Origin: an uncultured Clostridium sp.
Lineage (GTDB): Bacteria > Bacillota > Clostridia > Clostridiales > Clostridiaceae
DNA length: 64,000 nt
Assembly (NCBI RefSeq): GCF_947039605.1
Contig: NZ_CAMQZG010000001.1
Span: 186,001-250,000 of the forward strand
Direction of reading: 5' to 3'
The notes under the pieces are model-generated. The model had not been told where the DNA came from. It was given only the letters and a program-made list of their open reading frames with translations, and did not search any database. The position numbers and the translations under genes are program-made. This document shows positions 52,355 through 61,878 of the stretch, one piece after another (the stretch's first letter is position 1; each line of letters starts with the position of its first letter).

Positions 52355-53539
52355 TTAATCTTCGTACATGTATTTTCTTGTCCTAGGAATTTCATTGTTA
52401 ATTCCTTTTGTGAATACCATTTGGTGAACATCAATTCCACCATAATGGAATGCAGCAGCACATGAATTTAAGTACATTCTCCACATTCTTAAGAATCTTT
52501 CATCAAACATTTCTTTTTCTTTCTCTATGTTTGCTTCAAATCCTTCTGTCCAGTGCATTAAAGTCTTCATGTAATGAAGTCTTAAACTTTCAACATCTTG
52601 AGTATAGAATCCATGCTCAGCAGCTTGGAATAACTCTTCTCTTACTGTTGGAACATATCCGCCTGGGAATATGTAAGTAGTAATCCACTTATTACCCTCT
52701 GTTTCTAGAAGGTTAGTGATGTTATGTACAAGACATACTCCACCTTCTTTAAGAACAGCACTTATGTTATCAAAGTATAATGGGATATTTGAAGCCCCAA
52801 CGTGCTCTGCCATACCTACACTTACAACTCTATCAAACTCTAATTTACTCTTTTGTAAATCTCTGTAATCCATTATTTTAACTTCGATTAAATCTTCTAA
52901 TCCTAATTTCTTAATTCTAGCATTAGCTTCCTTGCATTGCTCTTCACTTAATGTAATACCAACACCCTTAACTTTATAAAGCTTAGCAGCTTCAATTAAA
53001 AGGTATCCCCATCCACATCCAATATCAAGAAGTGTCTGTCCTTCTTTAAGGTTTAATTTCTTTAAGATATGGTGAATTTTGTTCATTTGAGCTTCGTATA
53101 ATGTATCATCTTCATTTTTGAAGTATCCACATGAATAACTCATTGTCTCATCTAACCATAATTTATAGAAATCATTTCCTATGTCATAGTGATGTGCTAT
53201 GTTTTCTTTTGCTTTAACTTTTGCAGCAGCTTTTATAATACCAACAACTTTTAGAAGTTTGCTATCATTGAAGAAACTACTAGTATTTCTCATCATACTC
53301 TCTACAGCTTCTTGGATATTTCCTTCGATATCAATATCTCCAGCCATATAAGCTTCTCCTAATGCTAAACTAGCATCAGCTAATAAATCTCTTTTACTTG
53401 GAAATTTATTAATTACAAGGTTGAAAGCTGACTCACCTTCTCCTACTTTATGCTCTTCTCCATCCCAAAATTTCACAGTGAAAGTCTTATCACTTAATTT
53501 TTTAGTAAACTGTTTTACTAACATTTTATCTAAAGCCAT
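52355..53539 (-). CDS. cfa: Cyclopropane-fatty-acyl-phospholipid synthase
   Basis: Methylenates unsaturated acyl chains of membrane phospholipids with S-adenosylmethionine, a stationary-phase and stress response. 394 residues. The SAM-binding motif is LDIGCGWGYLLIEAA (about residue 170-184), preceded by ENIAHHYDIGNDFYKLWLDE and MSYSCGYF, and followed by EHVGASNIPLYF, then FPGGYVPTV, all Cfa hallmarks. TATAAT lies about 75 bases upstream on the minus strand (53617-53612) with no clear -35. The 334-base gap 53540-53873 is AT-rich, holds this candidate and no gene that I can see. Confidence 0.95.
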   Translation of the reverse strand: MALDKMLVKQFTKKLSDKTFTVKFWDGEEHKVGEGESAFNLVINKFPSKRDLLADASLALGEAYMAGDIDIEGNIQEAVESMMRNTSSFFNDSKLLKVVGIIKAAAKVKAKENIAHHYDIGNDFYKLWLDETMSYSCGYFKNEDDTLYEAQMNKIHHILKKLNLKEGQTLLDIGCGWGYLLIEAAKLYKVKGVGITLSEEQCKEANARIKKLGLEDLIEVKIMDYRDLQKSKLEFDRVVSVGMAEHVGASNIPLYFDNISAVLKEGGVCLVHNITNLLETEGNKWITTYIFPGGYVPTVREELFQAAEHGFYTQDVESLRLHYMKTLMHWTEGFEANIEKEKEMFDERFLRMWRMYLNSCAAAFHYGGIDVHQMVFTKGINNEIPRTRKYMYED

Positions 53540-53873
53540 TTAGTTCACCTCATCCAATCTCTTTTGTTTTTTATTAGTTATTAATTTCTTAATAATTAAT
53601 TCATAAATTCTATTATACTCCCTTTTGTAATTATTGCTTAATTAACATATTTAGCCTTAATCTTTCTTTATAGCTTTTTATTCCATACTATCTCTAATTT
53701 ACTCTGATTTACTTAATATTATATCCATAAGCAATTAAATTACAATTAATTTGGTGATATAATTTTATTTCAATTGTTTTATTATCAAAGTATTATGATT
53801 TTCAGATAATATATCTCTTATATTTATGAAATCAATATATTTGATTCTCTAAAAAGAATAATTATTATTTATT

Positions 53874-54257
53874 TCAAAGCTTTGTATAACTTGGCTTTTT
53901 ATAAACTTCTACTTTTCTTGCAAAACTTTGAGGGGGAATTGAAAATGTCATTGCTTGTGAAAACTCAATAAATACATTATCACCACGCCTTAATTTAGTT
54001 ATGCTACTATCCTCTAAACCTAAAACTTTTATTTTAGTATCTTTTGAGACTATTGCAACTATTTTTTCTTTTTTTATAACACCTCCTTTTATATATCCAT
54101 CAACTAATACTTTATATCCCTTGTTTCCTTCTTCCTTATCCACTCTTTCTACCACACCTAGAAATATTGGATAATCTGCCTTCTTCATAGTATCTATACT
54201 CCCTCCTAAATTGAAGTTCATAAGAAGAATACTAATTCCAACTAAAAATATTTTCAA
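53874..54257 (-). CDS. Small secreted/lipoprotein-like protein of unknown function
   Basis: 127 residues. It begins with a short hydrophobic signal-like segment (IFLVGISILLMNFNLGGS), then a beta-rich domain with FLGVVERVDKEE, GYKVLVDGYIKGG, DTKIKV and RRGDNVFIEFSQAMTFSIPP. The pattern of an OB-like barrel resembles the DUF3221/YobA group, but this is weak. The start is TTG at 54257, seven bases after GAGG. No operon neighbours on this strand. Confidence 0.6.
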   Translation of the reverse strand: MKIFLVGISILLMNFNLGGSIDTMKKADYPIFLGVVERVDKEEGNKGYKVLVDGYIKGGVIKKEKIVAIVSKDTKIKVLGLEDSSITKLRRGDNVFIEFSQAMTFSIPPQSFARKVEVYKKPSYTKL

Positions 54258-54432
54258 TATAATTCCTCATTTACAATTTTATATGATTAGTATGTGTTGA
54301 TTTTTATATTTTAATTCTTCTTATTCTAATAAATATTTGAACACTCTTTTTTATATAATAACTTTTTTATACTTCTATTTTTTTTATTTTAAGAATAGAT
54401 ATTTTACTATAAACATTTTAGGAGGATTACTT

Positions 54433-55134
54433 ATGAAAATAACCGTGGTGTATGGTTCTATGAGGCAAAGCAGTACCTATAATATAACAAAACAATTTAT
54501 TGATAATTTAGCTACTGAAAAATCATATATAAAAGAATTTTTCTTGCCTAGAGATTGTCCTAATTTTTGCAGGGGATGTTTTAGATGCTTTAATGATAAT
54601 ACTAACTGTCCTGACTATAAATTTATAAATCCTATAATAAAAGCACTTGATGAAGCAGATTTAATCATTTTCTCATCACCTGTTTATGTCTGTCATGTAA
54701 CCGGGGCTATGAAGTCTTTCTTAGACCATTTAGCCTATAGGGCAATCGTTCATAGACCAAGTGAACTTATGTTTAAAAAACAAGCTCTTGCTATTTCAAC
54801 CGCTGCTGGTGGAGGATGTAAATCTACAAATAAAGATATGTTAGATAGTTTTTTCTTTATGGGAATTGGGAAAAGTCACACCTATGGTACTAATGTATAT
54901 GCAAGTTCATGGAAAGATGTAAGTGATGAACTTAAACTTAAAATAAAAAAAGATGTCTTAAAACTTTCTAATAAAATCAAAAATAATACTACAAAAAAAT
55001 TAGTTCCTCCTATTAAAGTTAAAACCTTTTTTTATGTAAGTAAAACTCTTCATAAAAAAGGAAGTTTTACTGAAGTTGATACAAACTATTGGCGTGAAAA
55101 AGGCTGGCTTGATAAAATAAAACCTTGGAACTAA
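54433..55134 (+). CDS. NADPH-dependent FMN reductase family protein
   Basis: Flavodoxin-fold oxidoreductase, 233 residues from the ATG at 54433 (AGGAGG eight bases upstream); the longer upstream frame is AT-rich noise. FMN site: VVYGSMRQSSTYNITKQFID at the start, and SSPVYVCHVTGAMKSFLDHL (about 83-102). A cysteine cluster FCRGCFRCFND near 43-53 with CPDYK nearby suggests an iron-sulfur flavoprotein relative. The C-terminal segment is basic. Monocistronic, with a terminator; substrate unknown. Confidence 0.88.
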   Translation: MKITVVYGSMRQSSTYNITKQFIDNLATEKSYIKEFFLPRDCPNFCRGCFRCFNDNTNCPDYKFINPIIKALDEADLIIFSSPVYVCHVTGAMKSFLDHLAYRAIVHRPSELMFKKQALAISTAAGGGCKSTNKDMLDSFFFMGIGKSHTYGTNVYASSWKDVSDELKLKIKKDVLKLSNKIKNNTTKKLVPPIKVKTFFYVSKTLHKKGSFTEVDTNYWREKGWLDKIKPWN

Positions 55135-55169
55135 AAAAAGCAGACTGTACATTTTAAATACAGTCTGCT
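55133..55169 (-). terminator. Shared terminator of DJ-1 and FMN reductase genes
   Basis: An 11-bp stem AGCAGACTGTA/TACAGTCTGCT (55139-55149, 55159-55169) with a 9-base loop. On the minus strand it is followed by TTTTTTAG; on the plus strand by TAAATT only, so it works best for the DJ-1 gene. Confidence 0.85.
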
Positions 55170-55177
55170 TAAATTAA

Positions 55178-55738
55178 TTATTTACTTAAATAGAAATTTA
55201 CAAGCATTGCTTCTTTTATCTGCTCTGCTTTCGCTTCATATCCTAGTCCCTTTAATATCTCATATGAAAACTCTAAAGCAGTTGCTGGACCTCTACTTGT
55301 AATGATATTCTCATCTACAACTACAACTTCTTCCTTGTATATAACATTTCCAAGTTCTTCTTCATACCCTGGATATGAAGTGACATTTCTACCACTTAAT
55401 ATCCCTGCCTTAGCAAGTGCTATTGGTCCTGCACATATAGATGCTACTATTTTCCCTGTGGCATAATAATCTTTAATAAGTTCTATAACTCTAATATTTT
55501 CTTTAAGATTTTTTGCCCCTGGCATCCCACCTGGAATGACTATTGCATCGTAATCATCAAATGCTCCATCCTCAAAATAAACATCCGCCTCAACTTTAAT
55601 TCCATGTGAACTTGTAACTATTTTTTCAGTTACTCCACATAAATCGCACTGAACATTTGCTCTAACACAAATATCTTTAACTGACAAAGCCTCTAATGTT
55701 TCAAACCCTTGTGCTAACATAATTAAAACTTTTTTCAT
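55178..55738 (-). CDS. DJ-1/PfpI family protein
   Basis: 186 residues from the ATG at 55738 (GGAGG nine bases upstream). DJ-1 fold: KKVLIMLAQGFETLEALSVK at the start with the conserved Glu in GFETLE, VIPGGMPGAKNL, and the nucleophile elbow ASICAGPIALAKAG, where the Cys is about residue 102. It may be a glyoxalase III/deglycase-like stress protein; the specific activity is unproven. It follows a terminator after parC at only 20 bases, so it likely depends on read-through of the selU-parE-parC transcript. Confidence 0.9.
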   Translation of the reverse strand: MKKVLIMLAQGFETLEALSVKDICVRANVQCDLCGVTEKIVTSSHGIKVEADVYFEDGAFDDYDAIVIPGGMPGAKNLKENIRVIELIKDYYATGKIVASICAGPIALAKAGILSGRNVTSYPGYEEELGNVIYKEEVVVVDENIITSRGPATALEFSYEILKGLGYEAKAEQIKEAMLVNFYLSK

Positions 55739-55757
55739 CTTCAATTACCTCCTTATT

Positions 55758-55781
55758 CTAAAAAAGGGAGCAATTGCTCCC
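55758..55781 (-). terminator. Intrinsic terminator between parC and the DJ-1 gene
   Basis: On the minus strand GGGAGC-AATT-GCTCCC followed by TTTTTTAG, 17 bases after the parC stop and 20 before the next start. GC-rich for this genome, so strong. Confidence 0.9.
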
Positions 55782-55797
55782 CTCTTATCATATTTCA

Positions 55798-58707
55798 CTA
55801 TCTTATAGAAACATCTTTAACATAATCTTCTAAAACTACACCCATTGCATTACTTCCTCTACCTGCCCTGTTCTGTAATTTCATATCACTAATTTCAATT
55901 TCTACTCTTTGCTTATCCTTTGATACAAGTATAAGTTTTTTATAGTTAGAATATTCATCATCTGAATCATCTATATTTACAATGCTTATACACTTAGCAA
56001 ATATAACCTCATCATCTTTAAGAGTCATAGCAGCAACTCCTGCCGCATTTCTTCCCATAACACTTATATCATTTGCATCAAACTTTATAGCCATACCTGA
56101 TTTACTAACAACTATAACTCTTGCATTTTCTGAATTGTTTATATCTACTGATACAACTCTATCATCTTCTGACTTAAACTTAGCTGCAAGATTACCCGTT
56201 AATGCATCTGCAAATTCTACAAGTCTAGTTCTTTTAGCTATTCCCTTTTTAGTACATAAATAAACATATGCATCATCTCTGTTATAACATTCATCATTTA
56301 CAGAGAATACTCCTACAACCTCTTCTTTATCACTAAAACCATCTACTATATCAGTAATTTTAAGTTCTTCTTTATTTTGAACAAATAATGATGGGAACTT
56401 AAACACATTACCAATACTAGTAAATACTAATATCTCATCTTTTGAATTTGTAGGTGCTTTAATATAACTATCTTTTGCATACTTATGATATATCTTTATG
56501 CTTCCTTTTTTATTTATACCAACAGTAAATTCTGCATACTGATATTCCTGTGTTTCAATAACATCAACTATCTTATTAGCTGCATTTAATGAACATAACT
56601 CTTCACCTAAAATATTTCTATCTACAAGTTCAAGTATAGGTTCTTCTATAACAGCCTCAAGTCCACCTGAAGTTATAATTTTTAAGAACTTTGGCTCTTT
56701 TTCTATATCTTCTAAGAATACTTTTGCAAGTGTATCATCTGATTTAAGTTTAATTGCCACAAGTTTTGTATAGTTACTTATAAGTTTATCAAGACTAGTT
56801 CTTTTAATAAGACCATTTGCTGTTATAAATTTAAGTGCCTTGCTTGGACTAAAACTATCAATTGACTCTATTGATATAATCTTTTCTTTCTCAAGATTAA
56901 GACTTCTTATAAGACCATCAAGCCTTTCACCTTTCTCTTTCCACTTAGTATCTAATAAATCATAAGTTCTAAACTTATACATATTACCTGCATCTGTAAA
57001 TATCATAAGTGTTTGTTTTGTATTTGAAGGTATTGAATACTCTAGGTAATCTCCCTCTCTATAATCAATATCTTTCACCTCAGAATTTGAACGCTTATAA
57101 GTTCTCATAGGTAATCTTTTAGCAAAACCATCATGAGAAATTGTAACCATAACATCTTCTTCTATTATAAGTTCTTCTATTTCAATTTTAGCTTCACTAT
57201 CATCTTCTACGATTGCAGTTCTTCTATCATCTCCGTATCTTTCCATAACATCTTTAAGATCTTCCCTTATAACATTTAATAAAGTCGTTTCATCAGATAA
57301 TATTTTTTTAAGCATTTTTATTTTTTCAAGTAATTCTTTATATTCTTTTTTAAACACATCAACTTCAAGACCTGTTAATCTATAAAGCATAAGTTCTAAT
57401 ATAGAATCTGCTTGAAGAGTAGTAAATCCAAACTTATTTAATAAATTTTCATGTGCATCTTTTTTAGACTTCGATGCTCTAATTACTGCAATAACTTCAT
57501 CTACTATATCTATAAGCTTTATAAAGCCTTCAACTATATGGAATCTCTTTTCTGCTACTTCAAGTTCTTTTTTAGTTCTTCTTGTTATAACATCCTTTTG
57601 ATGATTCACATAATGCATTATTATTGTCTTAAGCCCCATAGTTTCTGGCTTTCCATCAGCTAGCGCAACCATATTAAAACTTATGTTTCCTTGTAAATCT
57701 GTCTTCTTAAATAAATATTTCATAACCTTATCTGCCATATTCTCATCCGTTGTCTTCTTAAATTCAACAACAGCTCTAATCCCTGTTCTATCAGACTCAT
57801 CTCTAATATCAGTAATAGAATCTAAAGCTTTTGAATGTTTTTTATCAGCAGTCATATCTGAAATAGTTTGAAGAATCTTTGCCTTATTTTTTCTATAAGG
57901 AAACTCTGTTATAACTATTCCAAGTCTATCATTTTCAAGTTTCTCTATACTTGCCTTAGCTCTTACAGTAACTTTTCCAAGTCCTGTTTCATAAGCAGCT
58001 TTAAGAGAATTTTTCCCTATCATAACCCCACCCGTTGGAAGGTCTGGCCCCTTTATATATGACATTAAATCTTCTGTTGTAAGTTCATTATTATCAATAT
58101 AAGCAAGAGTCCCCTCTATAACCTCCCGAAGGTTATGTGGTGGAATATTAGTTGCAAGACCTACTGCAATACCAAAAGCACCATTAACTAAAAGGTTTGG
58201 ATACTTTGCAGGTAGTACTCTTGGTTCCATCTCAGAATCTGAGTAGTTTGGAACCATCTCTACAACATCTTTATCTATATCACGAAGCAGTTCCATAGAT
58301 ATCTTTGAAAGTCTAGCTTCAGTATATCTCATAGCCGCAGCATTGTCCCCATCCGTGCTCCCCCAGTTTCCATGTCCATCAATTAGTGGTTTTCTTGTAC
58401 TAAAATCTTGAGCTAGTATTACCATCGCATCATATACTGATGTATCACCATGTGGGTGATACTTACCAAGTATATCTCCGACTATTCTAGCTGATTTATA
58501 ATATGGTCTATCTGGAAATGCTTTAAGCATATAAGCACCATATAAAATTCTTCTGTGTACTGGTTTTAAACCATCTCTAACATCTGGCAATGCTCTCTCT
58601 TTAGCAACTTCTACCGCATAAGGTATATAGTTATCTGGCATTACTTCTTCAAGAGGTGAAACTATAATATTTCTATCTTTTGGAACAACAAACTTTATCT
58701 TCGCCAT
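55798..58707 (-). CDS. parC: DNA topoisomerase IV subunit A
   Basis: Breakage-reunion subunit that decatenates daughter chromosomes. 969 residues, longer than usual ParC (about 740-820). The winged-helix/active-site region has RALPDVRDGLKPVHRRILYG, KYHPHGDTSVYDAMVILAQD (position equivalent to GyrA Ser83 is Thr) and NAAAMRYTEARLSK with the catalytic Tyr; the coiled coil has KSKKDAHENLLNKFG-type sequence and the C-terminal beta-propeller continues to 969. A canonical GyrA box (QRRGGKG) is not seen, which favours ParC over GyrA. It follows parE by 14 bases. Confidence 0.9.
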   Translation of the reverse strand: MAKIKFVVPKDRNIIVSPLEEVMPDNYIPYAVEVAKERALPDVRDGLKPVHRRILYGAYMLKAFPDRPYYKSARIVGDILGKYHPHGDTSVYDAMVILAQDFSTRKPLIDGHGNWGSTDGDNAAAMRYTEARLSKISMELLRDIDKDVVEMVPNYSDSEMEPRVLPAKYPNLLVNGAFGIAVGLATNIPPHNLREVIEGTLAYIDNNELTTEDLMSYIKGPDLPTGGVMIGKNSLKAAYETGLGKVTVRAKASIEKLENDRLGIVITEFPYRKNKAKILQTISDMTADKKHSKALDSITDIRDESDRTGIRAVVEFKKTTDENMADKVMKYLFKKTDLQGNISFNMVALADGKPETMGLKTIIMHYVNHQKDVITRRTKKELEVAEKRFHIVEGFIKLIDIVDEVIAVIRASKSKKDAHENLLNKFGFTTLQADSILELMLYRLTGLEVDVFKKEYKELLEKIKMLKKILSDETTLLNVIREDLKDVMERYGDDRRTAIVEDDSEAKIEIEELIIEEDVMVTISHDGFAKRLPMRTYKRSNSEVKDIDYREGDYLEYSIPSNTKQTLMIFTDAGNMYKFRTYDLLDTKWKEKGERLDGLIRSLNLEKEKIISIESIDSFSPSKALKFITANGLIKRTSLDKLISNYTKLVAIKLKSDDTLAKVFLEDIEKEPKFLKIITSGGLEAVIEEPILELVDRNILGEELCSLNAANKIVDVIETQEYQYAEFTVGINKKGSIKIYHKYAKDSYIKAPTNSKDEILVFTSIGNVFKFPSLFVQNKEELKITDIVDGFSDKEEVVGVFSVNDECYNRDDAYVYLCTKKGIAKRTRLVEFADALTGNLAAKFKSEDDRVVSVDINNSENARVIVVSKSGMAIKFDANDISVMGRNAAGVAAMTLKDDEVIFAKCISIVNIDDSDDEYSNYKKLILVSKDKQRVEIEISDMKLQNRAGRGSNAMGVVLEDYVKDVSIR

Positions 58708-58721
58708 AAATTAACCGCCTC

Positions 58722-60662
58722 CTAAAACTCACCATGCTTATACATGTATTTTCTTCTTGGTTCTACAACATCACCCATAAGAAGTGATACCATTTTTTCT
58801 GCTTTCGCAGCATCATCTATTGTAACCTGTATTAATGTTCTTGTTTCAGGGTTTAATGTAGTTTCCCAAAGTTGGTCTGGATTCATCTCTCCAAGTCCTT
58901 TAAATCTTTGAATTAATGAACCTTTTCCAATTTTCTTTTTAGCACCTTCAAGGTCATCTTCAGTATATGCATACATTGCAGTTGGATTTTTTCCCATTTT
59001 ATAAACTTTATAAAGTGGAGGCTGTGCAAGATATAGATGACCTGCTGCAATAAGTGGTCTCATATATCTATAAATATATGTCATCCAAAGAGTTCTAATA
59101 TGATATCCATCCACATCAGCGTCACTCATTATTATAATCTTATCATACTTTAAATCACTAGCCTTATAGTGGTCTAATGTCCCTGTACCTATTGCTGTGT
59201 TAAATATTTTAAGTTCTTCTGATGCAAGTACATTTTCAAGTTTTTGCTTCTCTGTGTTCATTATCTTACCTTTTGAAGGCATGATTGTTTGGAATCTTCT
59301 ATCTCTAGCCTGCTTTGCAGAACCACCAGCAGAATCTCCCTCAACAACTATAAATTCATTTACAGTTCTATCCTTTAAAGTACAAACAGCAACTTTCCCT
59401 GCAAGGGGTGCAGTTCCTTTTCCTACTTTTCTTTTTTCAGCTTCATTTATTTTTTTAATTTTATCTCTTCTAGCTGCAGCATCAAGAGCATTATTTATAA
59501 TCATAGTTGCAAGTGGCTTACTATCTTCTATCCACTCTGAGAATCTTGTATATGATAAATCATTCATCATAGTGTATGCTTCTGTATTTCCAAGTTTAGT
59601 CTTAGTCTGACCTTCAAACTCAGGGTTTGTTATTTTAATTCTAACAATAGCAGTCATACCTTCTCTTATATCATCACCTTCAAACTCCTTGTCCTTTTCT
59701 TTAACAAGTCCAAGCTTTTTAGCCCATTCTTTGAAAGCTCTTGTCATACCTGTTTTAAAGCCTGTTTCATGAGTTCCAGCTTCTGTTGTTGGTATATTGT
59801 TAACATAACTTGCTATATTTTCTGTTGTAGAGTCCGTAAATTGAAGACAAACCTCTCCATACATTTGAAGACCATTAACTTCTCTCTCTCCATCAAACAA
59901 TATAGCCTGTGGGTGAAGAGGTGTCTTACTTTCATTTAAGTATTCAATAAAGTCTAAAAGACCTCTCTCTGAGTAATACTCTTTTATAACTTCTTCATCT
60001 TTTCTTTTATCTATAAGTTCAAGTCTCATCCCTTTATTTTGGAATGCAAGTTCTTGAAGTCTTTCATCTATAGTATCAAACTTAAAATCAGGTGTTGAAA
60101 AAATTTGACTATCAGGTAAAAATGTAACCATTGTTCCTGTTTCTTTGCTTTTCCCTACAATTTTAAGACCTGTAACAGCAGTCCCTGGCATATCTTTTTT
60201 AAGTTCTTTATCATAAGCATATTCAAATCTTTGTCTATATACATTTCCATTTTGCTTAACTTCTACAATAAGCCATTTTGAAAGTGCATTAACAACAGCG
60301 GCTCCAACTCCATGAAGCCCACCAGAAGTTTTATAGTTATCATTATTGAACTTACCACCTGTGTGAAGTTCTGTATAAACCATCTCAACACCTGTTTTTT
60401 TCTTTGTAGGGTGCATTCCAGTTGGGATCCCTCTACCATCATCGATAATAGTAATACTTTTATCTTTATTTAATATAACAGTCGCTTTTGTACCAAACCC
60501 ATTTGATATTTCATCTATTGAGTTATCTAATATCTCCCAAATACAATGATGTAAACCCTTTGTTCCAGTAGAACCAATATACATACCTGGTCTAACTCTT
60601 ACAGGTTCTAACTTTTCTAGTGATGTAAGAGATGTTACATCATATTCTATCTTCTTAGCCAT
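58722..60662 (-). CDS. parE: DNA topoisomerase IV subunit B
   Basis: ATPase subunit of topoisomerase IV. 646 residues. GHKL ATPase motifs: EILDNSIDEISNG, DDGRGIPTGMHP, TSGGLHGVGAAVVNALS; the toprim domain has VVEGDSAGGSAKQARDRRFQ and MSDADVDGYHIRTL; the C-terminus RFKGLGEMNPDQLWETTLNP is typical of GyrB/ParE. No recF or gyrase neighbours are present, in line with a parE-parC pair rather than gyrB-gyrA. It lies 21 bases after selU. Confidence 0.92.
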   Translation of the reverse strand: MAKKIEYDVTSLTSLEKLEPVRVRPGMYIGSTGTKGLHHCIWEILDNSIDEISNGFGTKATVILNKDKSITIIDDGRGIPTGMHPTKKKTGVEMVYTELHTGGKFNNDNYKTSGGLHGVGAAVVNALSKWLIVEVKQNGNVYRQRFEYAYDKELKKDMPGTAVTGLKIVGKSKETGTMVTFLPDSQIFSTPDFKFDTIDERLQELAFQNKGMRLELIDKRKDEEVIKEYYSERGLLDFIEYLNESKTPLHPQAILFDGEREVNGLQMYGEVCLQFTDSTTENIASYVNNIPTTEAGTHETGFKTGMTRAFKEWAKKLGLVKEKDKEFEGDDIREGMTAIVRIKITNPEFEGQTKTKLGNTEAYTMMNDLSYTRFSEWIEDSKPLATMIINNALDAAARRDKIKKINEAEKRKVGKGTAPLAGKVAVCTLKDRTVNEFIVVEGDSAGGSAKQARDRRFQTIMPSKGKIMNTEKQKLENVLASEELKIFNTAIGTGTLDHYKASDLKYDKIIIMSDADVDGYHIRTLWMTYIYRYMRPLIAAGHLYLAQPPLYKVYKMGKNPTAMYAYTEDDLEGAKKKIGKGSLIQRFKGLGEMNPDQLWETTLNPETRTLIQVTIDDAAKAEKMVSLLMGDVVEPRRKYMYKHGEF

Positions 60663-60683
60663 CTAACTCCTCCATAACTTTAA

Positions 60684-61754
60684 CTATTTTTCAATATTAC
60701 CCTTTTCTAATTCATTTTTAACTTCTTCATATATAACTTTTAATTTCACACAAGCCTCTCCTGCTTCATTAGCATGGAATCTTGCTCTAACTTCTTCTCT
60801 ATTTGACCCATGATTATACTTAGGGTCATAGTATTTCTCCATCATTTCCATTGCAACAGTCTTATAGTCCCCTTCAATTGTTAAAGCTCTATACTTCTCA
60901 TAATTTTCTTCACTTGCATGTTTTTTAATTCCCTCAAGTGCTGTTAAAATTTCCTCTTTAACATTTTCAAATGAAGTATATTCCTTAACTAATCTCTCAG
61001 CTCTTGACTCTAAATCTGCTGTAATATAAATTTTCTCTCCTGATTGAAGAATACTCCATAAATTTTCAGGTATTATCACCTTATATATTCTTCTACTTTC
61101 TCCCTCAGTAAATACTAAGTTCGTTTTTCTATTTTTAAGTTGATCATACATTAATGTCTCAAATTTCTTTTGTGAATAAATCTTCCCAAGACCTACCCCA
61201 CCAAGAACTGAACCTCTATGATTTGCAGCTCCTTCAAGATCAAGAACATCATATCCATCATCTCTTAACTTAAATAACATTTCAGTTTTTCCAATACCTG
61301 TATTACCATATAATACTATAAACTTAATATCTTTTGAATATTCTTCCAGTTTTTTTGTCACAAAAGCTCTATAATATTTATATCCACCTTTAAGTTTTAA
61401 AGCTCTAATTCCAAGACCGTTCAAAAGGCCCCAGACGCTTCCACTTCTCATTCCACCTCTTGCACAGAATATAACAAGCTTCTTACCATGATTCTTTCTT
61501 ATAAGCTCTTGTAGCTCCTCAAAAATTATAGGAAGCCTCTGTGCTGCAAATTCTATACCTTGCTTTTTAGCAATTTCAGTATTTTCTCTCACATATGTAG
61601 TTCCAACTATTTCTCTTTCTCTATCTTTTAAAATCGGAATGTTTATAGCACCAGTTATAGTTTCCTCTGCAAACTCACTTTCACTTCTAACATCCACCAA
61701 TATGTAATCTTCTTCTTTTCCATGTATCTCATCATAATCTATTAATCCAAACAT
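60684..61754 (-). CDS. selU: tRNA 2-selenouridine synthase
   Basis: Replaces the 2-thio sulfur of U34 in Lys, Glu and Gln tRNAs with selenium from selenophosphate (also called MnmH/YbbB). 356 residues: N-terminal rhodanese domain with DVRSESEFAEETITGAINIP and the active-site loop VIFCARGGMRSGSVWG (Cys about residue 96), then a P-loop domain with YGNTGIGKTEMLFKLRDDGY and DLEGAANHRGSVLG. AAGGTGG precedes the ATG. It heads an operon with parE and parC; its presence implies selenophosphate synthesis (SelD) elsewhere. Confidence 0.94.
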   Translation of the reverse strand: MFGLIDYDEIHGKEEDYILVDVRSESEFAEETITGAINIPILKDREREIVGTTYVRENTEIAKKQGIEFAAQRLPIIFEELQELIRKNHGKKLVIFCARGGMRSGSVWGLLNGLGIRALKLKGGYKYYRAFVTKKLEEYSKDIKFIVLYGNTGIGKTEMLFKLRDDGYDVLDLEGAANHRGSVLGGVGLGKIYSQKKFETLMYDQLKNRKTNLVFTEGESRRIYKVIIPENLWSILQSGEKIYITADLESRAERLVKEYTSFENVKEEILTALEGIKKHASEENYEKYRALTIEGDYKTVAMEMMEKYYDPKYNHGSNREEVRARFHANEAGEACVKLKVIYEEVKNELEKGNIEK

Positions 61755-61784
61755 CTGTGTGCACCACCTTTATTACTAAATTTC

Positions 61785-61813
61785 AGTATAATTTTTTTAA
61801 AGATTATTGTCAA
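61785..61813 (-). promoter_or_regulatory. Sigma-A promoter of selU-parE-parC
   Basis: On the minus strand a perfect TTGACA (61813-61808), 17-base spacer and TATACT (61790-61785), 30 bases before the selU ATG. Confidence 0.9.
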
Positions 61814-61848
61814 ATAGCCCTGTCCAATATATGGTTATGCTTATTAAT

Positions 61849-61876
61849 CAAAAAAATAGATGCCATACGGCATCTA
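61849..61876 (-). terminator. Intrinsic terminator after the glycosyltransferase gene
   Basis: On the minus strand TAGATGCC-GTAT-GGCATCTA followed by TTTTTTTG; the hairpin ends two bases from the stop codon. Confidence 0.92.
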
Positions 61877-61878
61877 CT

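Noticed and set aside
54337..54432. N-terminal extension of the FMN reductase
   Set aside because: The extra 32 residues are AT-derived and lack a ribosome site; AGGAGG directly precedes the ATG at 54433.
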